DNA of 64,000 nucleotides from Thermosynechococcus sp. HN-54. Lineage in GTDB: Bacteria > Cyanobacteriota > Cyanobacteriia > Thermosynechococcales > Thermosynechococcaceae. The first letter of the stretch is position 1, and the number at the start of each line of letters is the position of its first letter. The notes beneath the pieces were generated by a model. The model was given only the letters and a program-made list of their open reading frames with translations, ran no database searches and was not told where the DNA came from. Positions 8,736 through 18,048 of this stretch are shown here, one piece after another. Location: positions 2,418,001 through 2,482,000 of the forward strand of contig NZ_CP098039.1 of assembly GCF_023650955.1 (NCBI RefSeq), given 5' to 3'. Both the position numbers and the translations under genes were made by a program.

Positions 8736-10115
8736 ATGGCAATCGCGTCCGTTAATCCCACAACCGCTGAGGTTCTAAAAACCTTTTCGCCCTTGGAACC
8801 TGAAGAAGTAGAAAGAGCTGTTGCCCAAGCCACGACGACCTTTGAGACCTATCGCCTCACCTCCTTTGATCAGCGCGCCCAGTGGCTAGAAAACACAGCA
8901 AATCTCCTGCAACAGCAGCGGGATACGCTTGCTCGCTTGATGACCCTTGAGATGGGGAAACCAATTACCGAGGCGCGGGCTGAAATTGACAAGTGCGCGT
9001 GGGTTTGTCGCTACTATGCCGAGCAGGGGGCGGCTTTCCTGCGGCCTGAACTCATTCCTACAGAGGTTAGCTACAGCGCCATTCACTATCAGCCCCTTGG
9101 GATTATTTTGGCAGTGATGCCGTGGAATTTTCCCTTTTGGCAGGTGTTTCGTTTTGCGGCACCGGCATTGATGGCGGGGAATGTGGCCTTGCTCAAGCAT
9201 GCTTCTAATGTGCCGCAGTGTGCCCTCGCGATCGCCCGGCTCTTGAGTGAAGCGGGCTTTCCTGCGGGGGTCTTTCAAACCCTGCTCATCCCCGGCAGCG
9301 CCGTTGCTGATCTGGTGGCGGATCCGCGGATTAAAGCTGCCACCCTCACTGGCAGCGAAGCGGCGGGCAAAAGTTTAGCTCAAGCAGCGGGTCAGCACCT
9401 CAAGAAAACGGTTCTGGAACTGGGGGGAAGTGATCCCTTTATTGTCATGCCCAGTGCCAATCTCCCTCAGGCGATCGCCACCGCTGTCCAAGCCCGCATG
9501 ATTAACAATGGCCAATCCTGCATTGCTGCCAAACGATTTATTATTCATGAGGCTGTTTATGATACGTTTGCCGAGGGCATGAAAGCCGCCTTTGAGAGGT
9601 GGGTCATTGGCGATCCCCTAGACCCCACCACCCAACTGGGACCCCTTGCCACTGCCGCCATCCGTGATGAACTCCAGGCCCAAGTTGAACTCGCCCTTGC
9701 CCATGGCGCCAAGGCAGTTTACCGCCGCTCTCTCGATCTACCGAGTCATTGTCAGCAGGGATATTTCTTTGCACCAACAATTTTGGCAGAGGTGACTCCA
9801 GATAACCCCGTGTTTACCCAAGAGCTATTTGGCCCTGTGGCAATGCTCTTTCGGGTATCGTCCCTGACTGCGGCAATTGAGCTAGCCAATGCCACCCCCT
9901 TCGGTTTGGGTGCCAGTGCTTGGACTCAAGAGAGCGATGAAGCAGAGAGGCTTGTGCGGGATCTCGAAGCGGGTGCCGTCTTTATTAATGCCATGGTCAA
10001 GTCGGATCCCCGTTTGCCCTTTGGCGGGATTAAGACATCGGGCTATGGTCGCGAACTGGGACGGGCAGGACTCTTGGAGTTTGTTAATATCAAAACAGTT
10101 TGTCGCCATGACTAA
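8736..10115 (+). CDS. gabD: succinate-semialdehyde dehydrogenase (aldehyde dehydrogenase family)
   Basis: A 459-residue NAD(P)-dependent aldehyde dehydrogenase. The catalytic cysteine is in NNGQSCIAAKRF (about residue 262), the general-base glutamate in VLELGGSDPF (about 229), and the cofactor-binding loop in LTGSEAAGK. It is closest to the short SSADH subgroup that in cyanobacteria oxidises succinic semialdehyde made by 2-oxoglutarate decarboxylase, which closes the TCA cycle. The substrate assignment follows family knowledge rather than a diagnostic residue. The stop codon overlaps that of the convergent transporter gene by 4 bases (10112-10115, CTAA). Confidence 0.85.
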   Translation: MAIASVNPTTAEVLKTFSPLEPEEVERAVAQATTTFETYRLTSFDQRAQWLENTANLLQQQRDTLARLMTLEMGKPITEARAEIDKCAWVCRYYAEQGAAFLRPELIPTEVSYSAIHYQPLGIILAVMPWNFPFWQVFRFAAPALMAGNVALLKHASNVPQCALAIARLLSEAGFPAGVFQTLLIPGSAVADLVADPRIKAATLTGSEAAGKSLAQAAGQHLKKTVLELGGSDPFIVMPSANLPQAIATAVQARMINNGQSCIAAKRFIIHEAVYDTFAEGMKAAFERWVIGDPLDPTTQLGPLATAAIRDELQAQVELALAHGAKAVYRRSLDLPSHCQQGYFFAPTILAEVTPDNPVFTQELFGPVAMLFRVSSLTAAIELANATPFGLGASAWTQESDEAERLVRDLEAGAVFINAMVKSDPRLPFGGIKTSGYGRELGRAGLLEFVNIKTVCRHD

Positions 10116-12079
10116 CTAACAGCATAAAATTTCCATTCGCGATCGCCCCTGAGTTCTAAGACATAGGTGTGGTACTGGATGAGGCTCTCGCGGTGACCCA
10201 CGCTGATGTAGTTGCGGGTGGTGCGCTGAATATGCTCATAGACCCGTTTTTCGTTGGCCAAGTCGAGGGCACTGGTGGCTTCGTCCAAAATAGCGTAGGG
10301 ACGGTGATTCAGCAGCAGGCGGGCGATCGCCAGTCGTTGTTGTTCCCCAAGCGACAGCACATCATCCCACGCCAATTCCACATCCAGACCGCCCACCCGA
10401 TCTGGCAAGTGCGCCAAGTTTACCTCTCCAAGGGCGCGTAAAAGGACATCATCGGGGGTCTGGCGATCGCCACTGGGATAAAGCAGTTGGGTGCGCAGGG
10501 TACCCAGCACCATGTAGGGACGCTGGGGTAAAAAAAGCACCTCATCCACCGGCGGACGAATAATACGGCCACTGCCCGTTTGCCAGAGTCCGGCGATCGC
10601 CCGCAGTAGCGAACTTTTACCGACCCCACTGGGTCCCATGATCACGACACTTTCCCCTGCCTCAAGGGCAAATGTCACATCCGCCACGAGCCGCCGTGCC
10701 AAATTCGGCGTATCCACGGTCACATGCTCTAGGGCAATGTAGGGCTGCTCCACCAATTCAATCTGCGATTGGGGTGGTACGGGGGGAGTTGTCAGCGCCT
10801 CATCAAACTCCGCCAAACGCTCGATCCCAGCAATAAACCCCGTGAGGTTCGTAAACTGGTTCACAATGATTGAGAGCGCCCCCAGCACCTGAGAGAAGGC
10901 AAAACTGGCTTGGCTAATGGCGCCAAAGTCAATGTCACCGGCAAAGTAGCGGGGAGCAACCACCGCCGCCGGCACGATGATGACAAAGTAGTTATAGGCC
11001 GTCGTGAAAAAATCAAGATTGCGCTGCCAACCAATCAAGAGGTTAAAGTTCCGCAGTACCTCCAGAAAGCGCTGCCGCACCTGCACCGATTCTTGGCCTT
11101 CACCGCGATAAAAGGCGATGGACTCAGCGTTATCCCGCACATGAACCAAGCCATAACGAAAATCGGCTTCGCGCCGCAGTTGGTTAAAGTTCAGCCAAAT
11201 CAGGCGTTGCCCAATCAAAACGGTCACAATCGTACCAACAATGGCATACCCCACCAAGGTCAGCGTTAGGGTTTGCGAGATACTCCAAAGAATGCCGCTA
11301 AAGGCAATCAGATCAATAATTTCGCCAAGAATAATCAGCAAAAACTGGAGCGAGGTTTGGGTAAAGGAGCGGACATCCTCGGTGATCCGTTGGTCAGGGT
11401 TATCAATCTCCCCTTGGTTTTCGATGGTGTAGTAGGCTCGATTCTGGAAATAGCGATCCAAAAAATGACGGGTGAGCCAATCCCGCCAGCGCAACCCTAG
11501 ATATTCGCGCACATAGCGATAAATGACGACAATCGGTGTCCCCACCACAAAAACGCCAGCATAGACCCAGAGGAAGCGCCAGTAGGTTTCAGCATTTTTC
11601 TCCGCCAGTGCCGTCTGGAAGAAGCGCCCGACAAAGCTAATGATCACGTTGAGTCCACTCACGGAGAGGGAAAGCATCAGCAGTAACCCCAAGAGTGCCC
11701 ACGCTTGCCACCGTGGGAGCAGGGCTGGGCGGAGCAGCGCAAAGACGCCCAAGGGAACAATTACTGTCCCCAGCAGGATACTGCGGCTAAGGGGCTGTGC
11801 CCACAGGGAGCGAATCATCGCCATGAGACCGCCGGCAATTTGTCCCATCAGCTCGGGCGCAAGGGCATTGAGGCCAAAGGTAATAGCTGCCGTGAGGCCA
11901 AAGAGGACGCCAAACATGAGAGCAATGACCAGAAAAAGCAGCAGGATAAAGATGACACTGCTGCCTCGGCGATCGCGGGGAAAGAAATAGGGCTGGGCAA
12001 TCCGCAGAAACTGCCCCCAAACACGGGCATCAAAGCGATGGGTCGGCTGCGACATTGGCTTGTTCCTCGACAGAGGCAA
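10112..12079 (-). CDS. ABC transporter of the SbmA/BacA/Rv1819c (ABCD) type
   Basis: A 655-residue fused permease-ATPase. The membrane domain fills about residues 55-420 and includes VRDNAESIAFYRGEG, a hallmark of the SbmA/BacA-like ABC_membrane_2 family. The ATPase follows, with Walker A GPSGVGKSS, the variant signature LSLGEQQRLAIARLL and Walker B YAILDEATSALD. Relatives import or export peptides, cobalamin or long-chain acyl compounds; the substrate here is unknown. The ATG at 12079 or the one at 12055 (MSQPTHRFDARVW) could be the start, and the latter aligns better with relatives. It is divergent from plsC (50 bases). Confidence 0.85.
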   Translation of the reverse strand: MPLSRNKPMSQPTHRFDARVWGQFLRIAQPYFFPRDRRGSSVIFILLLFLVIALMFGVLFGLTAAITFGLNALAPELMGQIAGGLMAMIRSLWAQPLSRSILLGTVIVPLGVFALLRPALLPRWQAWALLGLLLMLSLSVSGLNVIISFVGRFFQTALAEKNAETYWRFLWVYAGVFVVGTPIVVIYRYVREYLGLRWRDWLTRHFLDRYFQNRAYYTIENQGEIDNPDQRITEDVRSFTQTSLQFLLIILGEIIDLIAFSGILWSISQTLTLTLVGYAIVGTIVTVLIGQRLIWLNFNQLRREADFRYGLVHVRDNAESIAFYRGEGQESVQVRQRFLEVLRNFNLLIGWQRNLDFFTTAYNYFVIIVPAAVVAPRYFAGDIDFGAISQASFAFSQVLGALSIIVNQFTNLTGFIAGIERLAEFDEALTTPPVPPQSQIELVEQPYIALEHVTVDTPNLARRLVADVTFALEAGESVVIMGPSGVGKSSLLRAIAGLWQTGSGRIIRPPVDEVLFLPQRPYMVLGTLRTQLLYPSGDRQTPDDVLLRALGEVNLAHLPDRVGGLDVELAWDDVLSLGEQQRLAIARLLLNHRPYAILDEATSALDLANEKRVYEHIQRTTRNYISVGHRESLIQYHTYVLELRGDREWKFYAVS

Positions 12080-12128
12080 GGGGCTACAAGCCTACTATTG
12101 TAGTGGGGGTGGCTAGGGAGGAGCACGG

Positions 12129-12791
12129 ATGCGTCAGCAAAAAACAGCACCCACCACATCTCATATCTCGCCATGGCTTTACTGGGGACTCTGGCCAATT
12201 CACCGTCTCTTTTTGCCCCTCTACTTTTCGCGGCTGACGATTGTGGGTCGCGAGCACTTACCCAAAGAGGGTCGGTTTGTCCTTGCTCCCAAGCACTGTA
12301 GCCGTTGGGACCCTGTCATTTTGCCCTTGGTGTGGCCCTATCCCCTTCGCTTCATGACCAATGCCATTGAGTTTAGCGGGGTGCAGGGCTGGTTGATTCG
12401 CCGCTTGGGTGCCTTTGCGGTCAACCTCAATCGGCCCCAGCCCAGTAGTTTGCGCCATGTGCTGGAGATTCTCAATGCCGGTCAGCCGTTGGTGATCTTT
12501 CCTGAAGGCGGGATTGTCCCAGATCAAGTGGTCCGTCCCCTCAAGCCCGGTCTTGCTCGTCTTGTCTTGCAGGCCGATCGCCCCCTGCCGATTTTTCCCG
12601 TTGGTATTGCCTACGATCCGCAGCCGCAGTTTCGTGCCCGTGTCGCACTTTGGATTGGATCGCCCCTGTGGACACCCGCCGAGCGCGAGGGCAACCTCAA
12701 ACAACAGGCACAAGAATTAACGCAGCAGCTTGAAGCAGCGTTGTACGCAGCCGTGCTTGAGGCTCGCAAATGTGCGCGATCGCAAGGCTAA
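12129..12791 (+). CDS. plsC: 1-acylglycerol-3-phosphate acyltransferase (PlsC family)
   Basis: A 220-residue membrane-associated acyltransferase that adds the second acyl chain to lysophosphatidate. The HX4D catalytic motif is in KHCSRWDPV (about residues 56-64), and the glycerol-phosphate-binding motif FPEGGIVPD replaces the usual EGTRS, as in a subset of cyanobacterial members. A hydrophobic N-terminal segment (LYWGLWPIHRLFLPLYF) should anchor it to the membrane. The gene begins in the divergent promoter region shared with the ABCD transporter. The acyl specificity cannot be told. Confidence 0.82.
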   Translation: MRQQKTAPTTSHISPWLYWGLWPIHRLFLPLYFSRLTIVGREHLPKEGRFVLAPKHCSRWDPVILPLVWPYPLRFMTNAIEFSGVQGWLIRRLGAFAVNLNRPQPSSLRHVLEILNAGQPLVIFPEGGIVPDQVVRPLKPGLARLVLQADRPLPIFPVGIAYDPQPQFRARVALWIGSPLWTPAEREGNLKQQAQELTQQLEAALYAAVLEARKCARSQG

Positions 12792-13310
12792 TTTTTTGTT
12801 AACAATCGCACAATTGGCCTAGACAAAGGAAATTTTGTAGAATAAAAGCAAGATTCAGAGCGTCAACACAGGCCTCAATCTCTATAGTTTCTGAGGTTTG
12901 AGTGAGCGATCGCCCACGGCCATTAACACTCAGAACTTGTCTTAAACACTCTTAAAGAAGTTAGGAAACCTTTAGTATTGGCGTCATAATCCTAAGAGTT
13001 AATTAAGAGAGGGTGCAAACCCTTCTTTTCCTGACTATGCTGAGATTACACTGGCTTGAAAAACATTCGGCACAGTAGGGAAGGCTGTAGGGGAAGTTCA
13101 AAGAGGTAGATAAGACCGCTCAATGCTTAGGGGGAACGCAAAAGCTGTTAAGAATGCTACACCCATGAGAAAAATATCAACACTGCGTAACCAGAGGGGA
13201 AGTCTTTGCAAAGAGGAATTGAAAGAGGAGCAAATTGTGAGGGAGGTTCTTGAGACCTCGTAAGGTTGCCTGTTGCAGGATGAAAGCTCTCTGTTGTCAC
13301 CGAGGTTCCA
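12792..13310. other. 519-base gene-free leader upstream of pflA-adhE
   Basis: No convincing coding frame exists in this stretch on either strand. It contains a HIP1 octamer (about 12906), an AT-rich promoter-like zone (TAGAATAAAAG at about 12838; TAGTAT and CATAAT at about 12975-12990), a spaced inverted repeat CCTCA...TGAGG (about 12873-12898) and a short hairpin GAGGT-TCTTG-AGACCTC (about 13243-13260). A long 5' leader or an uncharacterised small RNA is possible. Riboswitch-like consensus sequences were looked for by eye and not found. Confidence 0.45.
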
Positions 13311-14075
13311 ATGATGGTTTCCACACTCCCTGAAAAACAACCCGAAAAACAAAAGGTGACAGGTTATATTCATTCCGTTGAAACCTGTGGCACGGTAGAT
13401 GGCCCCGGTATTCGCTATGTCATTTTTACCCAAGGGTGTCCACTACGCTGTCTGTACTGCCACAATCCCGACTGCCGCGAACCCCATCAGGGCAAACTCG
13501 TAACCGTGGATGAACTGATTGCCGATATTCAGCACTACCAATCCTATCTGCGCCAAGGGGGCGTGACAGTGAGCGGTGGTGAACCCCTGATGCAGCCGGA
13601 GTTTGTCCGCGAAATTTTTGAGCGTTGCCACGAGTTGGGATTGCACACTGCCCTAGATACCTCAGGTTATGTGGTTTTGGAGGCTGCTAAGCCGGTGGTG
13701 GCGGCAACTGATTTAGTCTTGCTGGACATTAAATCCTTCCTACCGGAAACCTATCGGCGGGTTACCAGTGTCACAATTACCCCCACTTTGGAGTTGGCCA
13801 AGTACCTTGATCAGATCCATAAGCCCACATGGATCCGCTTCGTCTTGGTACCGGGGCTGACGGATGATCCCGACAATATTCGCGGGTTGGCGCAATTTGT
13901 GGCTGGCCTCAGCAATGTTGAGAAGGTAGAGGTGTTGCCTTTTCACAAGATGGGGGAATACAAATGGCAGCAGTTAGGACTGCCCTATGAACTCTTTGAT
14001 ACCCCAGCGGCGAGTCCAGAGGATGTCCAGCGGGCGATCGCCCTGTTCCGTGAATATGATCTCAACGTTCAATAA
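13311..14075 (+). CDS. pflA: pyruvate formate-lyase activating enzyme homologue (radical SAM)
   Basis: A 254-residue glycyl-radical-enzyme activase. The radical-SAM cluster motif CX3CX2C is CPLRCLYCHNPDCR (about residues 46-59), preceded by GTVDGPGIRYVIFTQG, which is typical of PflA; GGVTVSGGEPLMQPEF is the SAM-binding GGE region. It should install the glycyl radical on pyruvate formate-lyase using SAM and an electron donor. No glycyl-radical enzyme gene lies in this window; the neighbour 50 bases downstream is adhE, a fermentation partner. The start is ATG 13311 or 13314. The long leader suggests dedicated control. Confidence 0.9.
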   Translation: MMVSTLPEKQPEKQKVTGYIHSVETCGTVDGPGIRYVIFTQGCPLRCLYCHNPDCREPHQGKLVTVDELIADIQHYQSYLRQGGVTVSGGEPLMQPEFVREIFERCHELGLHTALDTSGYVVLEAAKPVVAATDLVLLDIKSFLPETYRRVTSVTITPTLELAKYLDQIHKPTWIRFVLVPGLTDDPDNIRGLAQFVAGLSNVEKVEVLPFHKMGEYKWQQLGLPYELFDTPAASPEDVQRAIALFREYDLNVQ

Positions 14076-14125
14076 CCCATTGATTTGAGCCAGTTTAGAA
14101 AATCCTATTTCTGAAGGAGTCGTCC

Positions 14126-16783
14126 ATGAGTGCCTCAACCTTAACCAGTTACCCACCCGTTCAAAGCATTGCTGATCTTGAAGCACTGATTGAGCGCGTC
14201 CAACGGGCACAGACCCAGTACGCCCAATTTACCCAAGAGCAGGTGGATCACATTTTCCACCAAGCAGCCATGGCGGCCAACCAAGCGCGGATTCCCCTTG
14301 CCAAACAAGCCGTGGCAGAAACAGGAATGGGGGTCGTGGAAGATAAAGTCATTAAAAATCACTTTGCCTCGGAATACATCTATAACAAGTACAAAAATGA
14401 AAAAACCTGCGGGGTCATTGAGGATGATCCCATTTTCGGTATCCAAAAAATTGCTGAACCCGTGGGGGTCATTGCCGGTGTTGTGCCGGTTACTAACCCC
14501 ACCTCAACCACGATCTTTAAGGCACTGATTGCCCTGAAAACCCGCAATGGCATTATCTTCTCACCCCACCCCCGTGCGAAGGGGTGTACGGTTGCGGCAG
14601 CCAAGGTGGTGTTGGATGCAGCGGTTGCTGCCGGGGCGCCGCCGGATATTATTGGCTGGATTGATGAACCCACCATTGAACTCTCCCAAGCCCTGATGCA
14701 GCACCCCCAAATTAAATTGATTTTGGCTACGGGGGGGCCGGGGATGGTAAAAGCGGCCTATTCCTCTGGCCATCCGGCGATCGGGGTCGGGGCGGGCAAT
14801 ACACCGGTGCTCATTGATGCCACAGCCGATATTCCCACAGCGGTGAGTTCGATTCTCCTCAGTAAATCCTTTGACAATGGCATGATCTGTGCCTCGGAGC
14901 AGGCGGTGATTGTCGTTGATGAGATCTATGACGCGGTTAAGGCGGAGTTCCAACGGCGGGGTGCTTACCTTCTCTCCCCTGAGGAACGGCAACGGGTAGC
15001 ACAACTGCTGCTCAAGGAAGGTCGCCTGAATCCAGCGATTGTCGGTCAATCGGCAGCCACCATTGCCCAGATGGCGAATATCCAAGTGCCGCCAGAAACG
15101 CGGGTACTCATTGGTGAAGTCAGTGAAGTGGGGCCGCAGGAGCCATTTTCCTACGAGAAACTCTGTCCCGTCTTGGCCTTGTATCGGGCACCCCAGTTCC
15201 ACAAAGGGGTGGAAATTGCGGCACAGTTAGTGAATTTTGGCGGCATGGGGCATACCTCTGTGCTCTACACTGATCCCCGCAATCAAGATGACATTGCCTA
15301 TTTCAAATACCGCATGCAAACGGCACGGGTTCTGATTAATACGCCTTCTTCCCAAGGGGCGATCGGGGACCTGTACAACTTCAAGTTGGATCCGTCGCTG
15401 ACCTTGGGTTGTGGTACGTGGGGCGGCAACGTCACGTCGGAAAATGTTGGTCCCCATCACTTGTTGAACATTAAAACGGTGAGCGATCGCCGGGAAAATA
15501 TGCTCTGGTTCCGCGTGCCGCCGAAAATTTACTTCAAACCCGGCTGTTTGCCTATTGCGTTGCGAGAACTAGAAGGGAAAAAACGTGCCTTTTTGGTTAC
15601 TGATAAGCCCCTCTTTGACTTGGGGATCACTGACCCGATTGTGCACACCCTCGAAGAACTGGGCATCAAGCACGACATTTTCCATGAGGTAGAGCCAGAT
15701 CCGACCCTGAGTACGGTGAATCGCGGCCTAGAACTGCTGCGGGAATATCAGCCCGATGTGATTATTGCCGTGGGGGGTGGCTCACCCATGGATGCAGCGA
15801 AGGTGATGTGGCTGTTGTACGAGCATCCAGAGGTGGAGTTTGACGGCCTCGCCATGCGCTTCATGGATATCCGCAAGCGGGTGTACCAACTGCCCCCCTT
15901 GGGTCAAAAAGCCATCATGGTGGCGATTCCCACGACCTCGGGGACGGGTTCAGAAGTAACGCCCTTTGCGGTGGTTACCGACGATCGCGTGGGGATTAAA
16001 TACCCCTTAGCAGACTATGCCCTGACGCCTACGATGGCAATTGTCGATCCCGACTTGGTGCTGCACATGCCCAAGAAACTCACAGCCTATGGCGGCATTG
16101 ATGCCCTCACCCACGCCTTGGAATCCTATGTGTCGGTGCTCTCGACGGAATTTACTGAGGGGCTGGCATTAGAGGCCATCAAACTGCTGTTTACGTACCT
16201 ACCCCGCGCCTATCGTTTGGGGGCGGCTGACCCAGAGGCTCGCGAAAAGGTTCACTATGCCGCCACGATCGCCGGCATGGCCTTTGCCAATGCGTTCTTG
16301 GGGGTCTGCCACTCAATGGCGCACAAACTTGGCTCCACCTTCCATTTGCCCCACGGCTTGGCAAATGCGCTGATGATTTCCCATGTGATTCGCTACAATG
16401 CCACCGATGCCCCCCTGAAACAGGCCATCTTTCCGCAGTACAAGTATCCCCGGGCCAAGGAGCGCTATGCTCAAATTGCCGACTTTCTTGAATTGGGCGG
16501 TAGCACCCCAGAGGAAAAAGTGGAGCGCCTGATTGCGGCCATTGAGGACTTGAAGGCGCAGTTAGAAATTCCGGCCACGATCAAGGAAGCCCTCAACAGT
16601 GAGGATCAGGCTTTCTATGAACAGGTGGAGAGCATGGCCGAATTGGCCTTTGACGATCAGTGCACGGGTGCAAATCCCCGCTATCCGCTGATCCAAGACC
16701 TCAAGGAGTTGTATATTCTCGCCTATATGGGTTGTCGGCGGGATGCGGCAGCCTACCATCCGGCAGAAGCAACTTCTGAATGA
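14126..16783 (+). CDS. adhE: bifunctional acetaldehyde-CoA / alcohol dehydrogenase
   Basis: Converts acetyl-CoA to ethanol in two NADH-dependent steps. The 885-residue fusion has an N-terminal CoA-acylating aldehyde dehydrogenase (about residues 15-445; catalytic cysteine in NGMICASEQ, about 252) and a C-terminal iron-dependent alcohol dehydrogenase (about 455-870). The second domain has GGGSPMDAAK for NAD binding and the metal-ligand histidines in CHSMAHKLGSTFHLPHG. Length and domain order match AdhE of fermentative bacteria, where the enzyme forms spirosomes. AAGGAGTCGTCC precedes the ATG. The stop overlaps the next start by 4 bases (ATGA). Confidence 0.97.
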   Translation: MSASTLTSYPPVQSIADLEALIERVQRAQTQYAQFTQEQVDHIFHQAAMAANQARIPLAKQAVAETGMGVVEDKVIKNHFASEYIYNKYKNEKTCGVIEDDPIFGIQKIAEPVGVIAGVVPVTNPTSTTIFKALIALKTRNGIIFSPHPRAKGCTVAAAKVVLDAAVAAGAPPDIIGWIDEPTIELSQALMQHPQIKLILATGGPGMVKAAYSSGHPAIGVGAGNTPVLIDATADIPTAVSSILLSKSFDNGMICASEQAVIVVDEIYDAVKAEFQRRGAYLLSPEERQRVAQLLLKEGRLNPAIVGQSAATIAQMANIQVPPETRVLIGEVSEVGPQEPFSYEKLCPVLALYRAPQFHKGVEIAAQLVNFGGMGHTSVLYTDPRNQDDIAYFKYRMQTARVLINTPSSQGAIGDLYNFKLDPSLTLGCGTWGGNVTSENVGPHHLLNIKTVSDRRENMLWFRVPPKIYFKPGCLPIALRELEGKKRAFLVTDKPLFDLGITDPIVHTLEELGIKHDIFHEVEPDPTLSTVNRGLELLREYQPDVIIAVGGGSPMDAAKVMWLLYEHPEVEFDGLAMRFMDIRKRVYQLPPLGQKAIMVAIPTTSGTGSEVTPFAVVTDDRVGIKYPLADYALTPTMAIVDPDLVLHMPKKLTAYGGIDALTHALESYVSVLSTEFTEGLALEAIKLLFTYLPRAYRLGAADPEAREKVHYAATIAGMAFANAFLGVCHSMAHKLGSTFHLPHGLANALMISHVIRYNATDAPLKQAIFPQYKYPRAKERYAQIADFLELGGSTPEEKVERLIAAIEDLKAQLEIPATIKEALNSEDQAFYEQVESMAELAFDDQCTGANPRYPLIQDLKELYILAYMGCRRDAAAYHPAEATSE

Positions 16784-17484
16784 CGTGGCGGTATATTCCC
16801 CCCTTTGCGGCGCCGGGAAAGGTGCAAATGGCGGTGGATCGGTGGCTGTGGCAGTGGAGCGATCGCCCCTGTCTGCGGTTTTACACTTGGTCACCGCCGG
16901 CGATTTCCCTTGGCTACAGTCAACGGCACATTCCTGAGCATTGGCACCACCTCCACTGGCAGGGAGAAGCGGTTGAACTGGTGCAGCGACCCACAGGGGG
17001 ACGAGCTGTTTTGCACCAAGGGGATCTCACGTACAGCTTGGTCGTGTGGGGGTTGGGGCAACGGCGGCGGCAGGTCTATGCCGATTTGTGTCAATTCCTG
17101 AGGGTGGGGTTTGCGCGCTTGGGGTGGCCACTTCAATTTGGACAAGAACCCTATCCTTCCCACGCTCCCCTCAATTGCTTTGCACGGGCAACAGGGGCCG
17201 ATTTGGTTTTACCGACCGGTGAGAAAGTCATTGGCAGTGCCCAAGCGTGGCGGGGCGATCGCGTCCTGCAACATGGTTCGATTGTCCTTCACCCCGACCC
17301 CGATCTATGGCAGCAGGTATTTGGCAGTGTTCCCCATCGGCAGTCCCTTCCGCCCTTAGAGGTGGTGCAAACGGCTCTCTTGGACGCCTTTGAGGCGCAG
17401 TGGCAGGTAAGGCTGACCCCAGAACCCTTGAGCGATCGCGAGTGGCAAGAAATTAAGGTAGAAATTCACAGCGTGTCAAACTGA
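16780..17484 (+). CDS. lipoate-protein ligase A-like protein
   Basis: A 234-residue member of the biotin/lipoate ligase fold. RPTGGRAVLHQGDLTYSLV (about residues 69-87) carries the conserved RRxGGG-like substrate loop and histidine, and EKVIGSAQAWRGDRVLQHGSI contains the lysine that contacts the lipoyl group. Relatives attach or transfer lipoate or octanoate to the E2 subunits of 2-oxoacid dehydrogenases. The gene begins inside the adhE stop (ATGA, 16780-16783), so translational coupling with adhE is likely. Whether it is a ligase, an octanoyltransferase or an amidotransferase is not settled by the sequence. Confidence 0.8.
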   Translation: MTWRYIPPFAAPGKVQMAVDRWLWQWSDRPCLRFYTWSPPAISLGYSQRHIPEHWHHLHWQGEAVELVQRPTGGRAVLHQGDLTYSLVVWGLGQRRRQVYADLCQFLRVGFARLGWPLQFGQEPYPSHAPLNCFARATGADLVLPTGEKVIGSAQAWRGDRVLQHGSIVLHPDPDLWQQVFGSVPHRQSLPPLEVVQTALLDAFEAQWQVRLTPEPLSDREWQEIKVEIHSVSN

Positions 17485-17537
17485 GCCTGTGGCTTCCCCG
17501 TCTAGGCTATGATTGGCTTGTGGTCTTGAGTATTCCC

Positions 17538-18038
17538 ATGGCACGCTGGCTGACGGCACTTGTTTTAGCCCTTACGCTTCTCATTAGCGGTTGCGCCCCC
17601 ACCCCGCTCTCCCCCTATGAGCAGGTGCAACAGGAAAGCACCCAGCGCAATGCCCCAGCGGCAGTGAGTCGTGAAGCCACCCAAGGAAGTGAATTTAATC
17701 GCTTCTTTCCTCCCGAAGAAAATGGCTTTGAGCGTATCTATGTCCAAGAGAAAAAGGGCTTTGCTGAGGCCAAGCTGAAAAAAGATGGCAAAGAACTGGC
17801 GATGCTGGCCATTTCCGATACAATTAGCACCCCTGAGGCCGCCGCCAAGTTTCAAAACAGTCCGATGCAGATTGCCGGCTATCCAGCAGTAGAGGTGGGA
17901 ACCACACAAACGGCCATTCTGGTGGCCAACCGCTATCAGGTGAAGGTACTCTCCCGTGATCCCAGTTTTACCGCCAGCGATCGCCGCGAATGGATTGAAA
18001 AATTTGATCTTGCTGGTTTAGCCCAACTTGCCCCCTAA
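17538..18038 (+). CDS. putative lipoprotein, function unknown
   Basis: A 166-residue protein starting MARWLTALVLALTLLISGC: a lipoprotein signal with the lipobox LISGC, so the mature protein should be lipidated at that cysteine and anchored on the periplasmic or lumenal side. The remainder is soluble and not recognised (FERIYVQEKKGFAEAKLKK, then MLAISDTISTPEAAAKF). The open frame extends 18 bases upstream, but the ATG at 17538 gives the best signal peptide. It follows the lipoate-ligase-like gene by about 50 bases on the same strand. Confidence 0.78.
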   Translation: MARWLTALVLALTLLISGCAPTPLSPYEQVQQESTQRNAPAAVSREATQGSEFNRFFPPEENGFERIYVQEKKGFAEAKLKKDGKELAMLAISDTISTPEAAAKFQNSPMQIAGYPAVEVGTTQTAILVANRYQVKVLSRDPSFTASDRREWIEKFDLAGLAQLAP

Positions 18039-18048
18039 GGAGACCACC

